From positions 1-28,655 of the forward strand of contig QANT01006657.1 in assembly GCA_003254885.1 (NCBI GenBank): 28,655 bases of DNA. Reading direction: 5' to 3'. Positions 18,028-27,883 of the stretch are shown in pieces; the first letter of the stretch is position 1; the number at the start of each line of letters is the position of its first letter. Source of the DNA: Purshia tridentata (lineage: Eukaryota; Streptophyta; Magnoliopsida; Rosales; Rosaceae). The notes under the pieces are model-generated. The model did not search any database, was not told the origin of the DNA, and saw nothing but the letters and a program-made list of their open reading frames with translations. The position numbers and the translations under genes were made by a program.

Positions 18028-20053
18028 TGAAGGGGCGTTAGACATGGAGGACAAGGTGGAGCCGAAAGGATTTACAAGGTATCGAGAGAGTGACGAAGCC
18101 GAGAGCAGCAACATGGGAACAAAGAGGAGCAAGAGAAGCCACAAGTAAGGAGGACATAGCAATATCTGGTTGAAGACGTAAAATCAAGCAATTTTTGGGA
18201 GGCAACCCAATGGTTTTTTGCATAGGAGGCCTAGAGGACAAGGAGACCAGCCACGCACATCATCTCTGTTTGAGCCGTAAACTTCATTTTATTTTATTCT
18301 TGCATCATTTAAGACAATTTTAGTGCTTTCTATTTTTATTTGTTTGTTTGTGTGTTAGATTTCCTTTTGGGGCTTTGCTTACTTTCCTTACTTTAATGAG
18401 CATGCATGTAGTTTATTTCTTATACATTGAGGGCACTGTATCATTTAAGTTTGGGGGGAATAGGCAAGCTATTTTAGAAGGGAGTTTTCATAAATAAATA
18501 AATAGATAAAAGTTTTGTTTTAGAGTCCAAAAACCCTAAGAATCAATCCTAATTGCATTAGGGTTGCTTTTTTGGGTACTAAATTAAAAGGCAATTCCTT
18601 GAGGGTTGGTTCAAGTTCAATTTGGATTTAACTCTCTAGGGTTCTTGCAACATGTGTTTTTAGGTTTCCCAACACTTGACATGATTGTATGGCTTATAGA
18701 ATTGCATCATTAGCCTTGTACATGTTATCATTATTCACCTTGTTCATTTGTTATTACATATTTATTTTACAACTCCATGTGATCTGTATTTCCTTTTTAT
18801 GAACTTGTGTAGTGATATACATGTTAAGTGTGTTTTATACTTGTTAGAGTAGACTTAGATGACCTATGTGAGCTATTGAGCCTATTCTTTAATCCTTGAG
18901 TGTGCGCGCCACTGTAATCTTATTCTTGTCATTTAAGTCGTTGTTTGATCTCATTATTCATTCAACTGGTCATACACGTGAAATGCACATATCTTGAATC
19001 ATTTTTGTTAGAACTTCTCTTTTATTCTATTTGAAGCATTTAGATATTACATTGTGCCAAAGAGATGATCTTAGGCCATGTTTGTTTACCTTTATAGCCG
19101 AAAAACCAACCACATTGTTTGTACCGCTAGAGCCACTTTGAACCTTAATTAGGCTTTTCTTTGTCACCAAACACCCTTACTTAACCCTAAGTTTGGGGGA
19201 GTTACATCCGCTAGTCCGTTTACCCTTATACTATGGTTTTTGGTTACATAAGATTTGGAGGGTGCAAAATAAGTGATTGTGCATGACTTGAAGCAAAAGA
19301 AAAGAAGAATTGCTATGCCGATGCCAAGAAAGAAGAAAAAGAAACAAGCTAACAAAATAAAAAGTTTTGGCCGGTGAAAAAGTGAGCGAAAAGTTCAAAA
19401 TTCAAGTTATGAAGTGCAAATAAGCAAGGCATGCCCTAACTGTGTTACAAATTCCATAGTACTAGCCATTGTGTTTTCCTTCCATTTCAATTCCATACCT
19501 AAACCTAAGCCTTCATTTCAACCCATAAAAGTCCTTTATGATCCGAGATAAGGTATAATATTTTGGTGTGGAGATTGAATAAGAGAGGAGCTTATGACTA
19601 GTGATTCCATTTCAAGTTCATTGGTATTCATTCATGAGATCACATTCTATCTATTTGTGCCTTGTTTATTCAATGCTAATATGTGAACTTGTATATATTA
19701 TCTCACATTACCTGAGAGCACACAAATCAACCCAATTTTTGAGTGTTTATTGCTGAGAGTATGCCTAGTAAGGATTGGAGTTGAATTTAACTTGAATATG
19801 ACTTGTCTTGACTATTTATCTAACACATGGGTTTATACAAAGAATAGTATAGATAACAGTGGAGAAGTAAGGTATGCATTGTAACTATCACCTGGATTCG
19901 ATGAATGATTGGTATATGTGCTTTGCTTGCGATAATTGATACTAGCTGCGTACATGAATTCATTTGTTGGGAAGCAGTCGTTTTTAGAGTTAGTCTTGAG
20001 TCTTTGTTTTATTTTCTTTACTCGAGGACTAGCAAAGTCGAAGTTTGGGGGTG
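18028..20053 (+). mobile_element. Retrotransposon 3' noncoding region with polypurine-tract candidates
   Basis: Directly after the protease stop comes text typical of the region past integrase in Tat/Athila elements, including TTTTGGGAGGCAACCCAATG (18194-18213). The whole pol region is therefore deleted. AAGTTTGGGGG occurs three times: 18447, 19189 and 20041. The last lies directly before the LTR start and is the likely plus-strand primer site. There are no host exons. Confidence 0.7.
20041..20051 (+). promoter_or_regulatory. Polypurine tract of the gag-protease element
   Basis: AAGTTTGGGGG lies two bases before the LTR start TGTTGATTG (20054). This is the expected position of the plus-strand primer site in LTR retrotransposons. 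Confidence 0.65.
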
Positions 20054-20333
20054 TGTTGATTGTGCATTTGTGCATGTTTTTATATGCTAATTCCCTAACC
20101 TAGAGCCCTAGAACTCAGCGTTTCGTGTGTTTTTGCTTTGTTTCTGTATCTTGTAGGTCAAATGAAGCAATTATGAAGAAAGAAGCCAAAAGTGTCAAAA
20201 TTGGACAATTTCTTATCAAACTAGGAAAATTGAAGAAATCCTGATGGAACTAGGAAAGCTGAAATCCTACTCAAACAAGGAATCCTAGCCAAACCAGGAG
20301 AAATCCTTGTTGGAGGGCTGGAAATGAGAAATT

Positions 20334-20445
20334 CTTGTTGGACTAAGAAATGTAAACCTTAGTTGGACTAGGAAAAACAAATCCTAGTTGGACTAGGAAA
20401 ACCTAATCCTAGTAGGACTAGGAAAACCTAACCCTAGTTGGATAA
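20334..20445 (+). repeat. 25-bp subrepeats in LTR U3 (GTTGGACTAGGAAAA)
   Basis: GGACTA(A/G)G recurs at 20340, 20365, 20390 and 20415, exactly 25 bp apart. Each is followed by AAA and A/C-rich text ending CCTAG. The second LTR has the same block at about 25440-25580 in a more diverged state. Repeats upstream of the TATA box are a common site of LTR enhancers. Confidence 0.85.
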
Positions 20446-20715
20446 ACTTCCCTAGAGGGACCCCGAAATGTTTGGTTAAAGTCAAAGGATTCTAGAAACT
20501 TCTTCAAGTCAATGGGCTCAAGTCAACTACACAAGAGGAATGGGCCTTGAGGAGGACATGCATGCACTAGGGCACACACGAGGAGAGGCGCACGGCAAGG
20601 TGGGCTTAAGTGATGCCCTTGCTGTAAGCCCATGGAGGGAAACCCTAATTCTAATTCCCTTAAGTTGCTGCAAATTCTAGTCCTTGGAGACCAAGGAAAC
20701 CTTGTCTCCTTACTC

Positions 20716-20725
20716 CTATATAAAG
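20716..20725 (+). promoter_or_regulatory. LTR copy 1 TATA box
   Basis: CTATATAAAG, preceded by TTACTC, lies about 660 bp into the LTR. It is conserved in the other LTR, which marks it as the U3 promoter. Confidence 0.7.
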
Positions 20726-21699
20726 AACCATTTTCCTTATTATTTACACACAGATTTTGAGAGAGACATTTATTTTTCAGAATTAGTTTTTCTTCTAGTT
20801 TTTAGTTGTTAGCCTAGTTTTTATACTCTTGTAAGTTTGGAGAGAGAAAGAGAGGGTAGTGCCAAGAGTTGCCAAGCCAAGAGTTAGTGCTGTTTTTCTT
20901 AGAGTGCCAAAGACAAGGAGGAGCGATGCCCACCTTGCTACCCAAGCCTTGCTGACAACAAGGATGCATCCCTAGCCTACCTGCACACCACCTTGCCTTC
21001 GAGTGACTTTCTTGTGATCTTCTTCTTCATTTTTCATACTTTCAAGTTTGTTTTAATTAATTAATTATTATTGTGAACATGGATTGGCAGTTTATATATT
21101 TATTTTATTTTTTTATTTTTATGTTTATGCCTTAGTTACTTTCATGCATTTTTAAGATTTATAAAGATAAAGCCTCTAGCATGTGATCAATGTTTATTTA
21201 TGGTTCTTGTAATTTATGATGATGGTACTTGCATAAAATCCTATTATTTATTAGAATGGCATTAGGTGTAGATTCTTTTAAGCTTAGCTACCTTAGGGAT
21301 GAAGCATCTAGTGATTGTTATAAAATTGAATAAGCTCAAAAGGATGACAATTTTAGAAGTAATAAGCAATCAATTAAGAACTGGTTGTGATCATAGTATT
21401 CATAGATGGCGTAGATTACATTATGGTGGATATATGGTCTATGTATTTGTCATCTTCACGAATCTTAATAACTCTTGCATGGGTGCTTGGCCTAGCTTGT
21501 CTAGGAACATGCAAGTTAACTTGCTAGGGCAGGTATAAGAGATTCCTAGTATATGCATAAGGAGGGTATAACACCAAAAAGAAATAGCCAAAGCTTTTGG
21601 TAGGCAAACTTTGTGTTCGTAGTCTTTTGACATTGCTTGATATCATATTCTTTGTTCTCTTTGCTAGATGGTGGATTCTGATGCTTAACAATGCCAGGA

Positions 21700-21765
21700 A
21701 AGTGTGTGTGTGCGTGTATGTTAGAATGTGTGTGTCCGTGTATGTTAGCATGTATGTGTGTTCTG
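21700..21765. repeat. TG-rich imperfect repeat
   Basis: Alternating GTGTGTGTG and CGTGTATGTTAG(A/C)ATG text occurs in about two 30-bp units inside LTR copy 1. It would fall beyond the interrupted end of LTR copy 2. Confidence 0.7.
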
Positions 21766-21949
21766 ACCTAAATCTAAACCACCATGCCATGTGTGTGAGT
21801 TGTGGATAAGTTAAATTAATTTAATGTATGTTTGCCTATTCCTTGTATGATCGACCTCGTTATTTGCATGCGTTACTACATCACAATTCGTGCACTTGTA
21901 AGTATACTTAGAGTGCAAATAAATGCTTATTAAATTTGCTCTAAGAAAA

Positions 21950-24900
21950 ACACTACGCCCAATTTGATTAAAATTATACCAAAACGTTCTCGGTTGGCAA
22001 AAAGGACATGGGGAAGCACTTTCTCATGTCTCGATTAGCGTTCTAGCCCTAAAAAACCACTTTAGGTGCTAAGAATGTACGAATACGTCATTTCAGTGCA
22101 CATTGAGTAGAATTTGGTTTAACGTTGCACCAAAACATGCTCGGTTGGCAAGAAGGACATAGGGAAGCACTTTCTCTTGTTTGGATTAGTGTTCTAGCCC
22201 TCAAGAAGTGCATTTCGTGTTAAGAAGAAACTACAATGTCATTTCGGTGCATTCTAAGTCTAGTTCATCCAATTGCACCAAAAAGTGCCCGATTGGCAAG
22301 AAAGACATGGGGAAGCAGTTTCTCGTGCCTCGATTAGCGTTCAAGACCTAAAGAACAACTTTAAGTGTTAAGAATGAACGAAAACGTCATTCCGGTACAC
22401 ACTGAGTACAATTTGGTTTACGTTGCACCAAAACGTACTCGGTTGGCAAGAAAGAGACAGGGAAGCATTTTCTCATGCTTGGATTAGCGTTTTAGCCTTA
22501 AAGAAGCACATTTCGTGTTAAGAAGGAACAAAAACATCTTTTTGGTGCATACTCAGTCTAATTTCATCCAATTTTCCACCAAAACGTGCCTGGTTGCCAA
22601 GAAATTATGTATGGGCAAGTACTTTCTCATGCTTGGATTAATTTCTAGCCCTCAAGAAGCACAATTTTTGTTCAGAATGCACGAAAACTTTATTTCGGTG
22701 CATGCTCAATCTAATTTTATTTAAATTGCATCAAAACGTGCCCAGTTGGTCATAAAGGCCTAAGTAAGCACTTTCTCTTGTTTGGATTAGCGTTGTTCTA
22801 GCCCGAATGAACCACTTTATGGGTTAAGAATGCATGAAACATCATTTCGGTGCACACTGTGTATAGTTTGGTTAAAGTTGCACCAAATCATGCCAGGTTG
22901 GCAAGAATCACATTCTCATGCTTGGATTAGCGTTCTAGACCTCAAGAAGCACATCTCGTGTTAAGAAAGAACTAAAATGTCATTTTGGTGCATAGTCAAT
23001 CTACTTTCGTCTAAATTGTATCAAAACGTCCCCAGTTCACAAGAAAGACATGAGGAAGCACTTTCTCACATCTCGATTAGCGTGCTAGCCCTAAAGAACC
23101 ACTTTAGGCATTAGGAATGCACAAAAAAATCATTTCGGTGCATACTCAGTCCAAATTCGTCCAAATTGCAGCAAAACGTTCTTGGTTGGCAAGAAAGAAA
23201 TGAGGAAGCACTTTCTCATGTCTCGATTAGCGACCTCACACTAAAGAAGCACTTGAGATGTTAAGAATGCACCAAAACGTCATTTCGGTGCACACTGAGT
23301 CCAATTTGATTAAAGTTACACCAAAACGTTCCCGGTTAGGGAGAAAGACATGGAGAAGAACTTTCTCATGTCTCGATTAGCATTCTAACCCTAAAAAACC
23401 ACTTCAGGTGCTAAGAATGCAAAAATACGTCATTTCAGCGCACATTGAGTCAATTTTGGTTTAACGTTGCACCAAAATGTGCATAGTTGGCAAGAAAGAC
23501 ATGGGGAAGCACTTTCTCTTGTTTGGATTAGCGTTCTAGCCCTCAAGAAGTGCATTTCGTGTTAAGAAGGAATTGCAACATCATTTTGGTGCATTGTAAG
23601 TCTAGTTCGTCCAATTGCACCAAAAAGTGCCCAATTGGCAAGAAAGACATGGGGAAGTAGTTTCTAGTGTTTCGATTAGCGTTCTAGACCTAAAGAACAA
23701 CTTTAATTGTTAAGAATGCATGAAAACGTCATTTAGGTGCATGCTGAATACAATTTGGTTTACGTTACACCAAAACGTGCTCGATTGGCAGGAGAGCCAC
23801 AGTGAAGAACTTTCTCAGTCTAAAAGAAACACATTTCGTATTAGGATAGAACAAAAATATCGTTTCTTTGCATACTCAGTCTAACCTTGTCCAAATTGCA
23901 CCAAAACGTGCCCAGTTGGCAAGAAAGAAATGAGGAAGCACTTTCTAACGCCTCGATTAGCGTGATAGCCCTAAAAAACCACTTTAGGTGTTAAGAATGA
24001 ACGAAAACGTCATTTCGATGCACACTTAGTACAATTGGTTAAAGTTGCACCAAAACGTTATCTATTGGCAAGAAAGACATGGGGAAGAGCTTTTTCATGC
24101 TTGGATTAGAATTCTAGCCCTAAAGAAACACATTTCATGTTAAGAAGGAACGAAAACATCATTTCAGTGCATACTCTGTGCAATTTCGTCCAATTTTCCA
24201 CCAAAACGTGCCTAGTTGGCAAGAAATTATGTATAGGGAAGCACTTTCTCATGCTCGAATTTGCGTTCTAGCCGTCAAGAAGCATATTTTTTTGTTAAGA
24301 ACGCACGAAAACATCATTTCGGTGCATACTCAATCTAATTTCATTTAAATTGCATCAAAATGTGCCCGGTTGGCAATAAAGACCTGAGGAAGCACTTTCT
24401 CCTGTTTGGATTAGCGTTGTTCTAGCCCGAATGAACCACTTTAAGTGTTAAGAATGCATGAAACGTCATTTCAGTGCACACTATGTACAATTTGGTTAAA
24501 GCTGCACCAAATCGTGCCTAGTTGGCAAGAAACACGTTCTCATGCTTGGATTAGCGTTCTTAACTTCAAGAAGCACATCTTGTGTTAAGAAAGAACTACA
24601 ACGTCATTTTAGTGCATACTTAGTCTACTTTCATCTAAATAGCATCAAAACCTACCGAGTTGGCAAGAAAGACATGAGGAAGCACTTTCTCATGTCTCGA
24701 TTAGCATGTTAGGCCTAAAAAACCACTTTAGGTGTTAAGAATGCACGAAAACTTCATTTCGGTGCATACTCAGTCCAAATTGCTCCAAAACATTCTTGGT
24801 TGGCAAGAAAGACATGAGGAAGCACTTTCTCATGTCTTGATTAGCGTGCTAACCCTAAAGAAGCACTTCAGGTGTTAAGAATGCATGAAAACATCATTTC

Positions 24901-25164
24901 GGTGCACCTGAGTCCAATTTGATTAAAGTTACACCAAAATGTTCCTAGTTGGCAACAAAGACATGGGAAGCACTTTCTCATGTCTCGGTTAGCATTTTAG
25001 CCTTAAAGAGCCATTTTAGGTGTTAAGAATGCACGAATACGTCATTTTAGTGCACTTTGAGTGAAATTTGGTTTAACGTTTCACCAAAACGTGCTTGGTT
25101 GGCAAGAAAGACATGGAGAAACACTTTCTCTTGTTTGGATTAGCGTTCTAGCCCTCAAGAAGAG
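21950..25164. repeat. Satellite array, 22 monomers of about 150 bp with higher-order structure
   Basis: The monomer reads roughly: CACCAAAACGTGC, GGTTGGCAAGAAAGACATGG, GGAAGCACTTTCTCATG, GATTAGCGTTCTAGCCC, AAGAA, CACTTTAGGTGTTAAGAATG, ACGAAAACGTCATTTCGGTG, CACACTGAGTCC. The GTTGGC anchor lies at 21992, 22143, 22291, 22441, 22592, 22744, 22896, 23034, 23184, 23334, 23485, 23633, 23783, 23914, 24063, 24214, 24368, 24520, 24658, 24798, 24947 and 25097 (mean spacing 148). Two monomer classes, TCTCGATTAG with CACACTGAG and CTTGGATTAG with CATACTCAG, partly alternate. Shared indels show a 9-monomer unit repeated with a two-monomer insertion. No coding frame. Confidence 0.95.
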
Positions 25165-25863
25165 TGTTGAGTGTGCATTTTTGCATGGTTTTATATGCTA
25201 ATTCCCTAACCTAGAGTCCTAGAACTTGGAGTTTGGTGTGTTTTTGCTTTGTTTCTATATTTTGTGGGACAAATGAAGGAATTATGAAGAATGAAGCCGA
25301 AAGAGGCAAAATTGGACAATTCTTGATCGAACTAGGAAAACTGAAGAAATCTTGATGGAACTAGGAAAGCTGAAATCCTACTCAAACAAGGAATCCTAGC
25401 CAAATCAGGAATACCATCAATGTCCAGGTCCAGAAATGAGAAATCCTAGTTGAAGTAGGAAAACCAAATCCTCGTTGGACTAGGAAAGGTAAACCCTAGT
25501 TAGATGGGAAAAGGAAAATCCTAATTGTAATAGGAAAACCTAATCATAGTTGGACTAGGAAAACCTAACCTAGTTGGACAAAGTTTCCTAGTGGGACCAA
25601 GGAAGGCTTGGTCAAAGTCAAAAGGTTCCAAAAGCTTTTTCAAGTCAATGGGCTTAAGTCAACAACACAAGAGGAATGGGCTGAAGGTCGCATGTGCATG
25701 GACCAAAGGAGGAAGCCCACACGCATGCAAGGAAGAGGCGCCAACCACATGGGCTTAAGTGATGCCCTTGCCGCAAGCTCATGTGGAGGAAATCGTAATT
25801 TAATTCCTAGTGCTGGCGCAAATCCTAGTCCTTGCAAGCCAAGGAATCTCCACCTCTTTACTC

Positions 25864-25873
25864 CTATATAAAG
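25864..25873 (+). promoter_or_regulatory. LTR copy 2, first TATA box
   Basis: CTATATAAAG ends the first 222-bp unit. It corresponds to the copy 1 TATA box at 20716-20725. Confidence 0.65.
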
Positions 25874-26117
25874 GATTAAGTCAACAACACAAGAGGAATG
25901 GGCTGAAGGTGGCATGCGCATGGACCAAAGGAGGAAGCCCACACGTATGCAAGGAGGAGGCGCCAACCACATGGGCTTAAGTGATGCCCTTGCTGCAAGC
26001 CACATGGGCTTAAGTGATGCCCTTGCCGCAAGCTCATGTGGAGGAAATCGTAATTTAATTCCTAGTGGTGGCGCAAATCCTAGTCCTTGCAAGCAAGGAA
26101 TCTCCACCTCTTTACTC

Positions 26118-26127
26118 CTATATAAAG
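26118..26127 (+). promoter_or_regulatory. LTR copy 2, second TATA box
   Basis: CTATATAAAG at the end of the second unit is followed by the normal downstream leader, so this is the promoter in the ancestral position. The upstream TATA at 25864 is the extra one. Confidence 0.65.
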
Positions 26128-26942
26128 GCCTCCTCTCCTCATTATTTAACATCAAGCAATATCAACTTTCACACCCAAAGTTAAGAATTTATATTTTGCT
26201 CAACCTTTAGAGAAAGAAAGAGAGAGTGTGCCGCAAGCCAAGCCAAGCCAAGGAGAGGAGTGTGCCCTACAGCCCTAGAAAGCCAAGGAGAGAAGGAGGC
26301 CGTGACACCCTTGCTGCCCTAGCCTTGCTGTGAGCATCAAGGTGGATCCCTCTGCTGCCCTAGCCTTGCCACAAGCACCCTTGCCCATGCCATGACTTCC
26401 TTGTGGTTTCCTTCTCCCTTTTTCATGCTTTTTGTGTTGTTTTATTATTTTTAGGTGTTAATTAAGATCTTGAACATAAATTGGCAGTTTGTTTATTTAA
26501 TTAAATATTTTATTTTCATGTTCATGCTTTAATTACTTTTATGCATTGTTAAGTTAAGGATGAAGCCTCTATTTGTGTTCAATGTTTGAATTATGATTTC
26601 TAGGATTTATAAAATCCTATTATCTAATTTAATGGCACAGGTTGTAGAGTCCTTAAGATTGGCCACCTTAGGGATAAAGCATCTAGTGATTGTTATAAAT
26701 TGAATAAGCTCAAAAGGATAACAATTTTAGAAGTAACAAGTAGCCACTTGAGCAACGGTTGTGATAATAGTATTCACAAGGTAGCACCGTGTACATTTGG
26801 TTGGAAAGGGGGTCTGTGGGTTTGACATCTTCAAGGAACTTAATGACTCTTGCATGGGTGATTGCCCTAATTTATCTAGGAACATGCATATTAACTTGCT
26901 AGGGTAGGCCTGATAAGTTCTTAGTATATATGACAGGACCGC

Positions 26943-26994
26943 CTCGGAGTTTACTCCGAGATGACCCTGTGGGGACGCCATGTCTCACGACATG
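26943..26994. repeat. Two adjacent palindromes at the LTR end
   Basis: CTCGGAGT-TT-ACTCCGAG (26943-26960) and CATGTC-TCAC-GACATG (26979-26994) are perfect stems 18 bp apart, within 65 bp of the element terminus. Confidence 0.85.
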
Positions 26995-27710
26995 GGCCCC
27001 GATCCTACTGAAAATTCAATAGCATCTCCTTTGGAAAAAGCCTTACCCAAAAAAAAGATATGCCCTATTATAACTCAACAATAACCAGAAAATCCCAACA
27101 AATAATCTCTGAACAAAAATAATCAAATTGACAACCAAACCCCAAAGTGGTCACTGCTGAGCATATCTAAAGAAAATACATCATCCGAAAGAAATGAATG
27201 ACTGAAATAAATAAATGAGACTATGCCTACATAGTCTTGGATGTCAGAAGACGTAGAAGTGGCGTGACGCTCAAGTGGCACGAACGGGATCCTTGTCACC
27301 TGGGGGAGAACATTTAAAACACAAAATTATGAGATAAAACTCAGTGAGTGGACAAAAATAATTTAAACACTTCCTTTTTCAACACAAATATATTAACATA
27401 GAACTTGTCTTCCGAATTCCCCAGTTTTAAAACCAGTTCGCAAAATTATAATATCAAACCACAAATCCCAGGTCTCACTCGTCATAAATCCAAAACCTTC
27501 GTAATTATACAATGTATAATTTTAGAAAAACTGGATATGCAAATACGGTTCCAAATATTTACAAGAGTTAAAACATTAAAAATAAGTAGTAGCAGTACAA
27601 GATATTTACCAGTATATCAAAATACGTAAAACTCACACCGTAGTACCCATAAACTCTCTATCAATACGTACACATGGGCCAAGTACGTGTACATAGATAT
27701 GGCTAACCTT

Positions 27711-27883
27711 TATCAATATGCGAACACACAATGGTTCGCATAGATTCCCAACTTTATCAATACGCGAACACACAATGGTTCGCATAGATTCCAACATTAT
27801 CAATACCCAAACACACAATGTTTCGCATAGATTCCAACTTTATCAATACGCGAACACACAATGTTTCGCATAGATTCCAACTT
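27711..27883. repeat. 43-bp minisatellite, four units, each with an internal hairpin
   Basis: Units start TATCAATA at 27711, 27755, 27798 and 27841, with a partial fifth at 27884. Each contains GCGAAC-ACACAATG-GTTCGC or a variant. In unit 1 the stem is 8 bp (ATGCGAAC / GTTCGCAT); unit 3 has lost pairing (CCCAAAC). A degenerate relative with GTACAC / GTGTAC lies at about 27658-27694. Confidence 0.9.

Larger units (their letters stand above)
20054..21949 (+). mobile_element. Long LTR, copy 1 (about 1.9 kb)
   Basis: The LTR starts TGTTGATTGTGCATTTG after a polypurine tract and matches 25165-26930 for at least 1.5 kb. It holds a 25-bp subrepeat block, a TATA box, a CT/GA-rich leader and, near its end, GTATGATCGACCTCG (21846) and GTGCACTTGTAAG, text often seen at Tat/Athila LTR ends. 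The right end is estimated, since satellite text begins near 21950. No primer-binding site of the usual TGGCGCC type follows. This LTR is the probable 3' LTR of the gag-protease relic. No matching 5' LTR exists upstream of gag in the window. Confidence 0.75.
25654..26130 (+). repeat. 222-bp tandem duplication of the LTR promoter region, with nested 33-bp duplication
   Basis: TTAAGTCAACAACACAAGAG begins at 25654 and again at 25876 (period 222). Within the second unit, CCACATGGGCTTAAGTGATG at 25967 is repeated at 26000 (period 33). The two 222-bp units are almost identical, so the event is much younger than the split between the two LTR copies. Confidence 0.95.
25165..26930 (+). mobile_element. 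Long LTR, copy 2, interrupted at its right end
   Basis: It starts TGTTGAGTGTGCATTTTTGC directly after satellite text, with no polypurine tract. It then follows LTR copy 1 with moderate divergence up to CTTAGTATAT, where a different element begins at 26931. The last roughly 400 bp of the LTR are not seen. It carries an extra 255 bp from two nested tandem duplications that include the promoter. Compared with copy 1 the divergence is substantial, so the two LTRs are either old or from different insertions. Confidence 0.8.

Noticed and set aside
21524..21809. Overlapping frames rich in Thr/His or Val/Cys
   Set aside because: They are translations of the TG-rich repeat in LTR copy 1.
21950..25164. 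CRISPR array
   Set aside because: The units are contiguous satellite monomers of about 150 bp without unique spacers, and the surroundings are plant nuclear DNA.
25640..26155. 171-codon minus-strand frame with repeated segments
   Set aside because: It lies in the duplicated LTR promoter. The repeated peptide only mirrors the 222-bp DNA duplication, and the TATA boxes and strand of the LTR argue against coding.
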